From NCBI RefSeq assembly GCF_010211755.1, contig NZ_PDWR01000019.1:1-64000 (forward strand): 64,000 bases of DNA, written 5' to 3'. The translations under genes were made by a program, and so were the position numbers. Origin of the DNA: Pseudoxanthomonas sangjuensis (lineage in GTDB: Bacteria; Pseudomonadota; Gammaproteobacteria; Xanthomonadales; Xanthomonadaceae). The notes below the pieces were generated by a model that saw only the letters and a list, made by a program, of their open reading frames with translations, did not search any database and was not told the DNA's origin. This document shows, one piece after another, positions 9,714 through 18,302 of the stretch (position 1 is its first letter; the number at the start of each line of letters is the position of its first letter).

Positions 9714-9737
9714 CGACGGCGCCTTGCGGCGCCGTCG
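9714..9737 (-). repeat. Perfect 10-bp hairpin before the TraB gene
   Basis: CGACGGCGCC (9714-9723), loop TTGC, then GGCGCCGTCG (9728-9737): a perfect stem in the gap between the hydrolase stop (9812) and the TraB TTG start (9689). No T tract follows. It could end the tetR-hydrolase transcript with factor help or fold in the TraB leader. Confidence 0.5.
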
Positions 9738-9811
9738 GATCGGTACAGCGGAAGACAGGACGACAGGGTAGTGGGTCGGCGCAGGCAAGGAAAGCCGCAG
9801 CCTCCGCGGGT

Positions 9812-10843
9812 TCAGCCGGGGCCGTGGCGCGGGCCCAGGCCGCTGGTTTCGTAGGCGAGGTCGAGCTCGTGGCGCGCGCTACCCGGCGACGAGGCCTCCG
9901 GTCCGGGCCAGGCCTGCCGTGCCGGCGCGAAGAACCCGGCCACTTGCGCGACCACGTCCGGATCCTGCAGCAGGCGGCGATGGCCCAGGCCGTGCGTGGT
10001 CAGCAACCGTGCCCGCGGCCAGCTGTCCACCAGCGCCCGACCGTGCGCGAACGGCACTTCCCGGTCTTCGGCATCGTGGACCACCAGCAGCGCGCGGTGC
10101 TTGAGTCGTTCCGGCAGGTTCGGGATGTCGAAATGCGACCACGGGCGCCCGAAGCGGCGTTCGACGCCGGCGCTGAAGCGGGCGGTGACGTCCTCGCTGG
10201 CGCCGATCGCGGTGGCGAAATCGTCGATCGTTTCGGAGGGCACGGCGAAGGGCGATACGAAGGCCAGTTGCGTCGGCGCTTCCCAGCCTTCGCGCATCGC
10301 CAGCGCGGCGGCGGCACAGCCACCGGAGTGCGCGACGAGACCGGCCAGCGGCCCGGCCGCCGCCGCGACCGTGCGCAGGGCTTCGGCGATTTCGAAGAAG
10401 GTCACCCGGCGCCCGCCCAGACGGCTGCGATCGGAGGCGCCGTGCGCCGGCGCGTCGAAGGCGACGACGCGGAATCCGGCTTCGCGCAGTGGCGCGACGA
10501 AGGCGTGCATCTGCCCGGCATGGCCGCCCCAGCCATGCAGCAGCAACACCGCCGGGCCTGCCTCGCCCCACGACCAGGCGACCACGCGGCGGCCGTGGAC
10601 GTCGAGCGCGAAACGTTCGCCCCGGTCCAGGCAGGTCTGTGCAGCGGGGCGGGGACGCGTGCGCGGCGCGGAAAACCAGGCACGGTCCATCGCCCTGGCC
10701 GCAAGCGGCGTGCTGATTCTCCCCAGCGAGCGCATGCCCGCGCGCAGCAGGGACAGGCGCCAGTCCGGTTTCAGCCAGGCGCCGGTTTGCGGCCGGGCTT
10801 GAATACGAACGGTCGTGCTATTTTCTGAGCATGAAACATCCAT
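9812..10843 (-). CDS. Alpha/beta hydrolase
   Basis: A 343-residue alpha/beta-hydrolase-fold enzyme. The oxyanion segment LLLHGWGGHAGQ lies near residue 93, the nucleophile elbow AHSGG near 171 (Ser between His and Gly, a small departure from GxSxG), and the acid and His are probably in HDAEDREVP and GLGHRRLL. The start ATG at 10843 has GAGGAG 8 nt upstream and sits 17 bp after the tetR stop, so the two genes are co-transcribed. Codons 9-15 contain a 19-bp copy of the operator found before tetR, which raises the possibility that the functional start is a downstream Met (residue 37, position 10735). The substrate is unknown; the TetR partner suggests an inducible esterase or detoxifying hydrolase. 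Confidence 0.85.
   Translation of the reverse strand: MDVSCSENSTTVRIQARPQTGAWLKPDWRLSLLRAGMRSLGRISTPLAARAMDRAWFSAPRTRPRPAAQTCLDRGERFALDVHGRRVVAWSWGEAGPAVLLLHGWGGHAGQMHAFVAPLREAGFRVVAFDAPAHGASDRSRLGGRRVTFFEIAEALRTVAAAAGPLAGLVAHSGGCAAAALAMREGWEAPTQLAFVSPFAVPSETIDDFATAIGASEDVTARFSAGVERRFGRPWSHFDIPNLPERLKHRALLVVHDAEDREVPFAHGRALVDSWPRARLLTTHGLGHRRLLQDPDVVAQVAGFFAPARQAWPGPEASSPGSARHELDLAYETSGLGPRHGPG
10801..10819. promoter_or_regulatory. TetR operator copy 1 (inside the hydrolase 5' end)
   Basis: The 19 bases GAATACGAACGGTCGTGCT are repeated exactly, in opposite orientation, just upstream of tetR (11502-11520). The core ACGA-N4-TCGT is palindromic, as expected for a TetR-family dimer. This copy lies 24-42 nt inside the annotated hydrolase coding sequence, where a bound repressor could block a promoter or act as a roadblock. 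Confidence 0.65.
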
Positions 10844-10860
10844 CGCGAACTCCTCGGTGG

Positions 10861-11490
10861 TTACCGGGTGGGGGGAGGGGCGGGAGCGTGGGCCTGGATC
10901 AGCCGTGCGTAGGCGCGCAGGCCGCGTTCCTGGGCGCTGGCGATGCCGCCCATGCCGGCATCGTGGTGGACGGCCAGGGCGATGCCGTAGATTTCGAACG
11001 CCAGCTGCGCGGGGTCGGCATCGGCGGCGAGTTCGCCGGTTTCGATGGCTTGCGCCGCCGCGCGCGCCAGTTCCTCGCGCCAGGTCCGCAGGTGCTGCAG
11101 CAGGCGGTCGCGCACGGGGCCGGGGCGGTCGTCGAATTCGCTGGCGGCGGCGGCGAACAGGCAGCCGCCTTCCCCCTGCTCGTCGTGGCGCACCCAGTCG
11201 AACCAATGCGCGACGATCGAGCGCAGGCGCTCCAGCCCGCGCGGTTGCTTCAGCGCCGGCGCCAGCACGCGCTGCACGAACTGTTCGGCGGTGTGGTCCA
11301 GCACTGCGATCTGCAGTTCCTCGCGCGAACCGAAGTGGGCGAACACGCCGCTCTTCGACATGCCGACCTGTTCGGCCAGGCTGCCGATGGTCAGGCCTTC
11401 CAGCCCGTGCAGGCGGGCCAGCGCGCAGGCGTGCGCGAGGATCGCCTCACGCGTCGCGGCTCCCTTGCTGGCAATACCGGTCCGGGCCAT
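10861..11490 (-). CDS. TetR/AcrR-family transcriptional regulator
   Basis: A 209-residue repressor-type regulator. The N-terminal helix-turn-helix includes LTIGSLAEQVGMSKSGVFAH (about residues 34-53), the classic TetR_N motif with a conserved aromatic-His pair. The C-terminal helical domain binds an unknown ligand and dimerises. A 19-bp palindromic element lies 11 bp upstream of its start and recurs in the beginning of the next gene, the alpha/beta hydrolase 17 bp downstream. This predicts autoregulation and control of the hydrolase by the same protein. The ATG at 11490 fits the family N-terminus. The effector molecule cannot be inferred. Confidence 0.9.
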   Translation of the reverse strand: MARTGIASKGAATREAILAHACALARLHGLEGLTIGSLAEQVGMSKSGVFAHFGSREELQIAVLDHTAEQFVQRVLAPALKQPRGLERLRSIVAHWFDWVRHDEQGEGGCLFAAAASEFDDRPGPVRDRLLQHLRTWREELARAAAQAIETGELAADADPAQLAFEIYGIALAVHHDAGMGGIASAQERGLRAYARLIQAHAPAPPPTR

Positions 11491-11501
11491 GTCCGAATAA
11501 A

Positions 11502-11520
11502 AGCACGACCGTTCGTATTC
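11502..11520. promoter_or_regulatory. TetR operator copy 2 (upstream of tetR)
   Basis: This is the exact reverse complement of the 19-mer at 10801-10819, with core ACGACCGTTCGT (ACGA/TCGT half-sites). It lies 11 bp upstream of the tetR start codon, in the short gap between tetR and the GNAT gene, where it would occlude the tetR promoter. Confidence 0.75.
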
Positions 11521-11538
11521 TGCAAGCGTCTGGGTGAG

Positions 11539-12069
11539 TCAGCCGACGGACGGTTCGGCAGTGTCGCCCTTGCCCAGCGCGCGCTGCATGAACACCGTGT
11601 CCAGCCAGCGGTCGTGCTTCCACGCGATGCCCGGGAAGGTGCCGACGTGGCGGAAGCCGAAGCGCTCGTGCAGCCGGATCGACGCGGTGTTGCCCGCCTC
11701 GCCGATCACCGCGACCATCTGCCGGAAGCCGCGGGCTTCGCATTCCGCGATCAGCTTCCGCAGCAACGCCGCGCCGATGCCCTTGCCCTGCCGGCCGGCG
11801 GCGACGTAAACCGAGTTCTCCACCACCCAGCGGTAGGCCGCGCGCGAACGGAAGCTGCTGGCGTAGGCGTAGCCGACGACCTGGCCGCCGAGTTCGGCGA
11901 CGATGTATGGATAGCCGCCGGCGAGCACGTTGCGCATCCGCCCCCGCATTTCCGCTTCGTCCGGGGCGTCGTATTCGTAGGTGTTGACGAAGTCGCGCAC
12001 CTCGGCCGCATAGATCGCGGCGATCGCCGGAACGTCGGCTTCGCTGGCGTTGCGGACGATGGGGCTCAC
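11539..12069 (-). CDS. GNAT-family N-acetyltransferase
   Basis: A 176-residue acetyltransferase resembling phosphinothricin/amino-acid N-acetyltransferases. It shows the acetyl-CoA pyrophosphate loop RQGKGIG (about residues 93-99), the preceding beta-strand SVYVAAG, and the motif-B region NTASIRLHERFGF. It starts with GTG at 12069. The GTG would overlap the expected stop of aguB as GTGA if aguB were not shifted by one base, so it is probably translationally coupled to aguB. Its substrate is unknown. The context next to agmatine/putrescine genes makes an amine or amino-acid derivative plausible, but this is inference only. Confidence 0.88.
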   Translation of the reverse strand: MSPIVRNASEADVPAIAAIYAAEVRDFVNTYEYDAPDEAEMRGRMRNVLAGGYPYIVAELGGQVVGYAYASSFRSRAAYRWVVENSVYVAAGRQGKGIGAALLRKLIAECEARGFRQMVAVIGEAGNTASIRLHERFGFRHVGTFPGIAWKHDRWLDTVFMQRALGKGDTAEPSVG

Positions 12070-12961
12070 GGCGGGGGCAGTCGAGGTAGCGCTTCAGCAG
12101 GCCATCGTAGGCGTCGATGCGGCGGTCGCGCAGGAACGGCCAGATCCGGCGCACGTGTTCGCTGCGGCCGAGGTCGACCTCGGCGCTCAGGATCGTCGCG
12201 TCGCCGCCGGCTTCGGCCAGCAGTTCGCCCTGCGGGCCGAGCACGTGGCTGTTGCCCCAGAAGTCGATGCCGGCCGCATCGAGCGGCGACTCTTCGTGGC
12301 CGACGCGGTTGCACGACAGCACCGGCAGGCCGTTGGCGACGGCGTGGCCGCGGTGGCTGAGCACCCACGCGTCGCGCTGGCGGTTCTTCTCGGCGGGCTC
12401 GTCGGACGGGTCCCAGCCGATCGCGGTCGGGTAGAGCAGCAGTTCGGCGCCGGCCAGCGCCATCAGCCGCGCCGCTTCCGGGTACCACTGGTCCCAGCAC
12501 ACCAGCACGCCGAGGCGGCCGACCGACGTGTCGATCGGCTGGAAGCCGAGGTCGCCGGGGGTGAAGTAGAACTTTTCGTAGAAGCCCGGATCGTCCGGGA
12601 TGTGCATCTTGCGGTACTTGCCGGCGATGCCGCCGTCCTTTTCGAACACGACCGCGGTGTTGTGGTACAGCCCGGCGGCGCGGCGCTCGAACAGCGAGCT
12701 GACCAGCACCACGCCGTGCTGCCTGGCCAGCTTGCCGAGGCGCTCGGTCGACGGGCCGGGAATCGGTTCGGCCAGGTCGAATTCGTCGACCGATTCGTGC
12801 TGGCAGAAATAGGCGCCGTTGTGCAGTTCCTGCAGCAGCACCAGCTTCGCCCCGCGCTTCGCGGCCTCGGCCACGCGGGTTTCGATCACGGCCAGGTTGG
12901 CATCCGCGTCGCCGTGGTTGCTTTCCTGGATCAGGGCGACGGGCAGGGTCTTGGTGTTCAT
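12066..12961 (-). CDS. aguB: N-carbamoylputrescine amidase (apparent 1-nt frameshift at its end)
   Basis: A nitrilase-superfamily C-N hydrolase that converts N-carbamoylputrescine to putrescine, CO2 and ammonia, the last step of the arginine-decarboxylase/agmatine route. The catalytic Glu is in VLLQELHNGAYF, the Lys in YRKMHIPDDPGFYEKFYF, and the Cys in VLVCWDQWYPEAARLMALAG. Good family similarity ends at about residue 295 (LKRYLDCP). The frame as sequenced then has no stop and stays open to 11447 across the GNAT gene, giving nonsense Arg-rich sequence. One extra G in the five-G run at 12073-12077 would give a stop at 12066, overlapping the GNAT GTG as GTGA. I therefore annotate the natural end at 12066 and treat the readthrough as an assembly indel. 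Confidence 0.88.
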
Positions 12962-12997
12962 GCGCGCATTCTATCCATGGGCCGGGTTCCGGCCCGC

Positions 12998-14029
12998 CTA
13001 TATGAGGCCTTCGGGAAGCTGCATGGTGATGCAGTGGAGCGAGCCGTTCTGCCAGATCAGCGGCCGGCACGGCACCTGCACGACTTCGCGGCCCGGGTAG
13101 GCGGCGGCGATCACTTCCGCCGCCTTCGCGTCGGCCGCGTCGCCGTAGGCGGGCACCAGCACCGCGCCGTCGATGATCAGGTAATTGGCGTAGGAAGCGG
13201 CAAGGCGCCGGCCTTCGTCGATGATCGGCTTCGCCCACGGCAGCGGGAACAGCCGGTAAGGCCGGCCATCGCGGGTGCGCAGCGCGGCGATCTCGTCGGC
13301 CATCGCCTTCAGTTCGGCGTAGTGGGAATCGGATGCGTCGTCGCAGGCCTGGAACACGATGGCGTCGCCCGGGGCGAAGCGGGCGAGGGTGTCGATGTGG
13401 GCATCGGTGTCGTCGCCCTCCAGGTAGCCGTGGTCCAGCCACAGCACGCGGTCCTGGTTCAGCCAGCCGGCCAGCTTGGCGGTCAGTTCCTCGCGCGTGG
13501 CGTCCGGGTGGCGTTCGTGCAGGCAGCGCCAGGTGGTCAGCAGGGTACCGTCGCCGTCGGTCTCTATGGCGCCACCTTCCAAAGCAAAATCAATGCTTTG
13601 CACGAAATAGTTATGGAAGATGTCCATTCCGGCCAGCTCGCCGACCAGCAGGTCGTCGCGGCTGGCCTCGAACTTGCCGCCCCAGCCGGTGAAGCGGAAG
13701 TCGAGCAGCTTGAAGCGGGAGTCGTGGCGCAGGGTGATCGGGCCGGAGTCGCGCAGCCAGGTGTCGTCGTATTCGACGTTGGATACGAAGCGCACGCTGT
13801 CCATGTGCACGCGCGCCGAGCGCAGGCGCGCTTCGGCGTAGGTCTGCAGGTCGTCGTCGGCCACGCAGATCACCACCGGCTGGAAACGGGTGATCGCGGC
13901 GACCAGGGCGACGTAGGTTTCCTCGACCTCGCCCAGCCGCGGCGCCCAGTCGGTGTGTTCGTTCGGCCACGCGATCAGGACGGCGGACTGGTTTTCCCAC
14001 TCCGCGGGGAAACGGAAGGCGGTGGTCAT
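12998..14029 (-). CDS. aguA: Agmatine deiminase
   Basis: A 343-residue agmatine iminohydrolase of the peptidyl-arginine deiminase-like family, which makes N-carbamoylputrescine and ammonia from agmatine. Recognisable segments are WPNEHTDWAPRLGEVE near the N-terminus, YDDTWLRDSGP (substrate Asp), GGAIETDGDGT, GDDTDAHIDTLARF (catalytic His region), and the C-terminal GSLHCITMQLP with the nucleophilic Cys. The start at 14029 (MTTAFRFPAEW) fits family N-termini; an in-frame Met far upstream would only add shadow sequence. aguB follows after 36 bp, so the two enzymes form one operon completing putrescine synthesis. Confidence 0.95.
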   Translation of the reverse strand: MTTAFRFPAEWENQSAVLIAWPNEHTDWAPRLGEVEETYVALVAAITRFQPVVICVADDDLQTYAEARLRSARVHMDSVRFVSNVEYDDTWLRDSGPITLRHDSRFKLLDFRFTGWGGKFEASRDDLLVGELAGMDIFHNYFVQSIDFALEGGAIETDGDGTLLTTWRCLHERHPDATREELTAKLAGWLNQDRVLWLDHGYLEGDDTDAHIDTLARFAPGDAIVFQACDDASDSHYAELKAMADEIAALRTRDGRPYRLFPLPWAKPIIDEGRRLAASYANYLIIDGAVLVPAYGDAADAKAAEVIAAAYPGREVVQVPCRPLIWQNGSLHCITMQLPEGLI

Positions 14030-14084
14030 GGGCTGCGGCGACTGCGTGGAGAAGGGGGCGCAGAGTTTAAGGCAAGCCGGGTCG

Positions 14085-14441
14085 TCAACGCCCGCGATAG
14101 GGTTCGCAGCCGATGCCGTCGTTGTCGCGATCGAGATGCGGCCCGTAGCCCGGGTCGCCGCGGCGTACGGGCGCGGCGCCGGCTGCCCGCGCTTCGGCGC
14201 AGTTGGCGAAGGCGCGGGAGTTCGGCCTGGGCCGTGGCGGCGGGTCTGGAGAGGGAGCCAGGCGATTGCCGGAAGCGGGTGATGGACGTATCGGCGATGC
14301 GCCGCTTCGATGGCAATGGTATTCGCCGGTCTTCCGGTTCCAGTGGCAGCCATCCTTGTTCAGGCCGCCCCCGTGCGGCAGCGCGCTGCCCGCCATCCCG
14401 AACCCGAGCGTTATCGCAAGGAGCTTGCTTGCAAGTCGCAT
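14085..14441 (-). CDS. Secreted YHYH plus Excalibur calcium-binding protein
   Basis: A 118-residue exported protein with a signal peptide (MRLASKLLAITLGFGMAGSA). A YHYH-type segment follows (HGGGLNKDGCHWNRKTGEYH, then CHR), then a Pro/Arg-rich linker, and an Excalibur domain at the C-terminus. The last contains the Ca2+-binding DRDNDGIGCEP loop (DxDxDG) and the paired Cys of FANCAEARAAG. Excalibur domains occur in extracellular proteins, often with nucleases or peptidoglycan-associated proteins. No catalytic domain is present here. It stands alone between aguA and the next small secreted gene. Function unknown. Confidence 0.8.
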   Translation of the reverse strand: MRLASKLLAITLGFGMAGSALPHGGGLNKDGCHWNRKTGEYHCHRSGASPIRPSPASGNRLAPSPDPPPRPRPNSRAFANCAEARAAGAAPVRRGDPGYGPHLDRDNDGIGCEPYRGR

Positions 14442-14471
14442 GTTCGCGGTTCCCCCAACCGCGCAAAGCCA

Positions 14472-14804
14472 TTACCTGATCGGCGGCTTCGGTCCGATCT
14501 CGTCCGGGCTGGCCTTGTTGGCGACCACGTCGATCACGCGGTTCTTCTCGAAATAGACGGTGAAGTCCGCGTACACCCAGCGGTTGATCACCGGCCACTG
14601 CTTCTTCTGGCCGCCTTCCGGGTTCAGTTTCTGCAGCGGCTCGCCGAAGCGGGCCACCACCTGCTGGGCGGTCTGGCCACGCACCGGTGCGGCGGCGGCG
14701 AGCTTGTTCGCGCGGTCGATCAGCAGCGTGTCGGCGGAAATGGCGTTGGTGGCGACGCAGCCGATCAGGGCGGCAAAGGGCAGGGCAAAGATGCGACGGT
14801 TCAT
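14472..14804 (-). CDS. Small secreted protein, BamE/SmpA-like in outline
   Basis: A 110-residue protein with a signal peptide (MNRRIFALPFAALIGCVATNA, cleavage likely around ISA-DT). The mature part has the pattern GQTAQQVVARFGEP followed by a beta-rich stretch (WVYADFTVYFEKNRVIDVV). This recalls the small alpha-beta fold of SmpA/BamE-type lipoproteins, whose typical feature is a 'vrallG.P' segment. There is no lipobox Cys at the right place, so it would be periplasmic. I do not recognise a specific family and no function is assigned. It is separated from neighbours on both sides. Confidence 0.65.
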   Translation of the reverse strand: MNRRIFALPFAALIGCVATNAISADTLLIDRANKLAAAAPVRGQTAQQVVARFGEPLQKLNPEGGQKKQWPVINRWVYADFTVYFEKNRVIDVVANKASPDEIGPKPPIR

Positions 14805-14975
14805 GGCAAGGCTCCCCGGTAGACCGGGCTTTTATAGCAAAACCCGCGGAGGAAAAAAGCGAACCAGTCCTGCGTAGGCGCGTGCCCGGGCGCGACCGCC
14901 ATGCGCGGCGCGGCGCGGGCGGTTCCCCGGCCGCGCATGCCCGCGCGGCCGTGTTCCCACGAAAACCCGGCAACA

Positions 14976-15000
14976 AAAAACCGCCCGGAGGGCGGTTTTT
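14976..15000 (-). terminator. Intrinsic terminator of rpmJ (bidirectional)
   Basis: Stem CCGCCC (14981-14986), loop GGA, GGGCGG (14990-14995), flanked by an A run on the left and a T run on the right, so it works as a rho-independent terminator on either strand. It lies 24 bp past the rpmJ stop. Confidence 0.85.
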
Positions 15001-15024
15001 CGAGGAGGCAAGCGGAAGCCGCGA

Positions 15025-15150
15025 TCAGCGCTGGCGCGCCTTGAAACGCGGGTTCGACTTGCAGATCACGAAGACCTTGCCGCGGCGGCGCACGACCTTG
15101 CAGTCGCGGTGGCGGGCCTTCGCCGACTTCAGGGAGGACAGGACCTTCAT
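15025..15150 (-). CDS. rpmJ: 50S ribosomal protein L36
   Basis: A 41-residue basic protein beginning [17 protein letters not shown] and ending NPRFKARQR. This is the longer L36 form that lacks the full zinc-binding Cys set (two Cys here, in RDCKVVRR and VICKSN), the so-called C-minus type also seen as YkgO. It is a component of the large ribosomal subunit. It is monocistronic, with its own intrinsic terminator downstream, and divergent from cmk with a 179-bp shared upstream region. Confidence 0.95.
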   Translation of the reverse strand: MKVLSSLKSAKARHRDCKVVRRRGKVFVICKSNPRFKARQR

Positions 15151-15329
15151 GATGGAACCTCGGCAGAAACGGTTGGGTGGATGGGATGACGAAAATGCGA
15201 AGCCCGCTATTCTAGCCGGTCTTTCTTCGTCGAATCAAGCATTTGCAGGGCCGGGCCGAGCGGATGCGGCCCGGACGCTGCCGTCTGGGCAATAATCTGC
15301 CGGTTTCCCCAACCCGAAGCGGCCTTCAG

Positions 15330-16007
15330 ATGACCGAAACCGTCCCCGTCCTGACCATCGACGGCCCCTCCGGTGCCGGCAAGGGTACCGTCAGCCGCCT
15401 CGCCGCGACCCGGCTCGGCTGGCACTACCTCGACTCGGGCGCGCTGTACCGGGCGGTCGGGGTGGCGGCCAGCTGGGCCGACATCGACCTGTCCGACGCT
15501 TCGGCCCTGGTCCGCTGCACCTTCGACACCGTCATCGATTTCGCCGAAACCGCGTCCGGGGACCTCCGGGTCCTCGTCAACGGGGTCGATGCCACCGATG
15601 AATTGCGGCTGGAAACCACCGGCGCCGTGGCCTCGGCCATCGCCGCCATTCCCGAGGTCCGGGCGGCGCTGAAGGAGCGCCAGCGGGCCTTCCGCCGCCC
15701 GCCGGGCCTGGTCGCGGACGGCCGCGACATGGGCACGGTGATCTTCCCGGATGCGCCGTACAAGGTGTTTTTGACCGCCAGCGCCGAAGAAAGGGCGGAA
15801 AGACGGTATAAGCAGTTGAAAGAAAAAGGAGTTTCAGTCACAATCGACGGTCTGCTGCGGGAGATCCTCGCCCGCGACGCCCGCGACGCCCAGCGTCCGG
15901 TGGCGCCCCTGAAGCCGGCCGAAGACGCCGTCCTCGTCGACACCACCGGCCTCGGCATCGAGGAAGTCGTCGCGCGCGTGCTCGCGGTCGTGAAGCCGCA
16001 AGGCTGA
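15330..16007 (+). CDS. cmk: Cytidylate kinase
   Basis: A 225-residue (d)CMP kinase of nucleotide metabolism. The P-loop GPSGAGKGT is at residues 12-20. It is followed by the family motifs [26 protein letters not shown] and the lid Arg residues ([13 protein letters not shown]). I chose the ATG at 15330 ([12 protein letters not shown]) because the upstream in-frame codons from 15243 have no similarity to the family. It is followed after 172 bp by rpsA, the conserved neighbour in proteobacteria. Confidence 0.97.
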   Translation: MTETVPVLTIDGPSGAGKGTVSRLAATRLGWHYLDSGALYRAVGVAASWADIDLSDASALVRCTFDTVIDFAETASGDLRVLVNGVDATDELRLETTGAVASAIAAIPEVRAALKERQRAFRRPPGLVADGRDMGTVIFPDAPYKVFLTASAEERAERRYKQLKEKGVSVTIDGLLREILARDARDAQRPVAPLKPAEDAVLVDTTGLGIEEVVARVLAVVKPQG

Positions 16008-16179
16008 CCGGCCGGCCTCGCGACGGCAGGCCAGGCCCGGCGGGAACGACTCCCTCCGGTTTTCCAACTCCGACATCCAGGCCGACAGGCAATCCCGCCG
16101 AAGGCCGCAAACGGGTGGATCGTGGCGCCCCGCCAGAAAGCGGGACCGCGGTCTGTTTCATCAACCGAGTAAACAACCA

Positions 16180-17871
16180 ATGACTGAATCTTTTGCCGAA
16201 CTGTTTGAACAGAGCCAGACCCAACTGGCCAAGCTGAAGCCGGGCGCCATCGTCACCGGCACCGTCGTCGACGTGCGCAACGACGTTGTCGTGATCAACG
16301 CCGGCCTGAAGTCCGAAGGCATCGTGCCGATCGAACAGTTCCGGAACGAAGCCGGCGAGATCGACGTGGGCATCGGCGACACCGTCAAGGTGGCGCTGGA
16401 CTCCATCGAGAACGGCTTCGGCGAAACCGTCCTCTCGCGCGAGAAGGCCAAGCGCGCGATGGTGTGGGACGAGCTGGAGGAAGCCCTCGAGAAGAACGAG
16501 ACCATCACCGGCCGCATCAGTGGCAAGGTCAAGGGCGGCTTCACCGTCGACATCAAGGACGTCCGCGCGTTCCTGCCCGGCTCGCTGGTCGACGTGCGCC
16601 CGGTGCGCGATCCCGGCTACCTGGAAGGCAAGGAACTCGAGTTCAAGCTCATCAAGCTGGACCGCAAGCGCAACAACGTCGTGGTCTCGCGCCGCGCCGT
16701 CGTCGAGAGCGAGCACAGCGAGGAGCGCGAGCAGCTGATCGAGAAGCTGCAGGAAGGCGCCGTGCTGAAGGGCGTGGTCAAGAACCTGACCGACTACGGC
16801 GCGTTCGTCGACCTCGGCGGCATCGACGGCCTGCTGCACATCACCGACATGGCGTGGAAGCGCGTGCGCCATCCGTCCGAAGTGGTCGAAGTCGGCCAGG
16901 AACTGGACGTGCGCGTGCTGAAGTACGACCGCGAGCGCAACCGCGTCTCGCTGGGCCTGAAGCAGCTGGGCGAGGATCCGTGGGACAACATCTCGCGCCG
17001 CTACCCGGCCAACAGCCGCGTGTTCGGCAAGGTCTCCAACGTCACCGACTACGGCGCGTTCGTCGAGATCGAGCCGGGCGTCGAAGGCCTGGTCCACGTG
17101 TCCGAGATGGACTGGACCAACAAGAACGTCAACCCGTCGAAGGTCGTGCAGGTCGGCGACGAGGTCGAAGTGATGGTGCTGGACGTCGACGAAGAGCGCC
17201 GCCGCATCTCGCTGGGCATGAAGCAGGTCATGGCCAATCCGTGGGAAACCTTCGCCGCCACCCACAAGAAGGGCGACAAGGTCTCCGGCCAGATCAAGTC
17301 GATCACCGACTTCGGCATCTTCATCGGCCTGGAAGGCGGCATCGACGGCCTGATCCACCTGTCCGACATCAGCTGGAACTCCACCGGCGAGGACCTGGCC
17401 CGCAACTTCAAGAAGGGCGACACCCTCGATGCGGTGGTGCTGGCGGTCGATCCGGAGCGCGAGCGCATCAGCCTGGGCGTGAAGCAGATGGAGCAGGATC
17501 CGTTCGGCCAGTACATGGCCGCGCATCCGAAGGGCTCGAAGGTCGAAGGCACGGTCAAGGAAGTCGACGCCAAGGGCGCCGTTATCGAACTGGCCGAAGG
17601 CATCGAGGGCTACGTTTCCGCGCGCGACATCAGCCACGAGCGCATCGACGACGCCAGCCAGCACCTGAAGGTCGGCGACAAGATCGAAGCCAAGTTCGTG
17701 GGCATGGACCGCAAGGGCCGCAGCCTGCAACTGTCGATCAAGGCCAAGGACGAAGCCGAGACCGCCGAGGCGCTGGCCGAGTACAACAAGTCCAACGCCG
17801 AAGCGGCTGCCGGCACCACCAGCCTGGGCGCGCTGTTGCGCGCGCAGCTGGAGGGCGGCAAGTCCGAGTAA
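16180..17871 (+). CDS. rpsA: 30S ribosomal protein S1
   Basis: A 563-residue protein with six S1 (OB-fold) RNA-binding repeats, for example [40 protein letters not shown] and [20 protein letters not shown]. It carries mRNA to the 30S subunit and is essential for most translation initiation in Gram-negatives. The ATG at 16180 is preceded by an A/C-rich leader (GAGTAAACAACCA) with no Shine-Dalgarno site, as expected for rpsA, whose translation is autoregulated through leader structure. A perfect hairpin lies 19 bp after the stop, before ihfB. Confidence 0.98.
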   Translation: MTESFAELFEQSQTQLAKLKPGAIVTGTVVDVRNDVVVINAGLKSEGIVPIEQFRNEAGEIDVGIGDTVKVALDSIENGFGETVLSREKAKRAMVWDELEEALEKNETITGRISGKVKGGFTVDIKDVRAFLPGSLVDVRPVRDPGYLEGKELEFKLIKLDRKRNNVVVSRRAVVESEHSEEREQLIEKLQEGAVLKGVVKNLTDYGAFVDLGGIDGLLHITDMAWKRVRHPSEVVEVGQELDVRVLKYDRERNRVSLGLKQLGEDPWDNISRRYPANSRVFGKVSNVTDYGAFVEIEPGVEGLVHVSEMDWTNKNVNPSKVVQVGDEVEVMVLDVDEERRRISLGMKQVMANPWETFAATHKKGDKVSGQIKSITDFGIFIGLEGGIDGLIHLSDISWNSTGEDLARNFKKGDTLDAVVLAVDPERERISLGVKQMEQDPFGQYMAAHPKGSKVEGTVKEVDAKGAVIELAEGIEGYVSARDISHERIDDASQHLKVGDKIEAKFVGMDRKGRSLQLSIKAKDEAETAEALAEYNKSNAEAAAGTTSLGALLRAQLEGGKSE

Positions 17872-17890
17872 TCGGCTAAGCGAACGCCGC

Positions 17891-17914
17891 GCCGGCCCGA
17901 TCCGTCGGGCCGGC
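17891..17914 (+). repeat. Perfect 10-bp hairpin between rpsA and ihfB
   Basis: GCCGGCCCGA (17891-17900), loop TCCG, TCGGGCCGGC (17905-17914). There is no T tract after it, so it may be a weak or factor-assisted terminator, or a 3' stabiliser that lets part of the rpsA transcript continue into ihfB. Confidence 0.6.
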
Positions 17915-17946
17915 GATGGTTGGCTATCGTCCCGACGACGCGACCG

Positions 17947-18255
17947 ATGACCAAATCCGAACTCATCGAAATCCTGACCCGCCGCCAGCCGCACCTCAAG
18001 CCGGACGATGTCGATCTGGCGGTGAAGTCGCTGCTGGAGATGATGGGCGGCGCACTGGCGCAGGGCGAACGCATCGAGATCCGGGGGTTCGGCAGCTTCT
18101 CGCTGCACTACCGTCCGCCGCGCCTGGGGCGCAATCCCAAGACCGGCGATTCGGTGGCGCTGCCGGCCAAGCACGTGCCGCATTTCAAGCCGGGCAAGGA
18201 ATTGCGCGAGCGCGTCAGCGACGTGGTTCCGATCGAAGACGCCGGCGGCGAGTGA
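17947..18255 (+). CDS. ihfB: Integration host factor beta subunit
   Basis: A 102-residue nucleoid protein that pairs with IhfA to bend DNA sharply at WATCAANNNNTTR sites. The HU/IHF fold is clear: [35 protein letters not shown] and the DNA-inserting arm ending [15 protein letters not shown] chose the ATG at 17947; a 9-codon upstream extension would be unusual. Its usual position after rpsA is kept. This window also contains a perfect IHF consensus site in front of the injection-system operon (54402-54414), so this protein may control that system. Confidence 0.96.
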   Translation: MTKSELIEILTRRQPHLKPDDVDLAVKSLLEMMGGALAQGERIEIRGFGSFSLHYRPPRLGRNPKTGDSVALPAKHVPHFKPGKELRERVSDVVPIEDAGGE

Positions 18256-18278
18256 TCCGCTTCCGCAGCAGGTTCCGA

Positions 18279-18302
18279 CCCCTCCCTCGCGGAGGGGTTT
18301 TT
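18279..18302 (+). terminator. Intrinsic terminator after ihfB
   Basis: CCCCTCC (18279-18285), loop CTCGC, GGAGGGG (18291-18297), then TTTTT. A clear rho-independent terminator 24 bp after the ihfB stop. Confidence 0.9.

Noticed and set aside
11447-12065. Long C-terminal extension of AguB over the GNAT gene
   Set aside because: The residues are Arg-rich shadow of the GNAT frame with no domain; a single missing G explains it.
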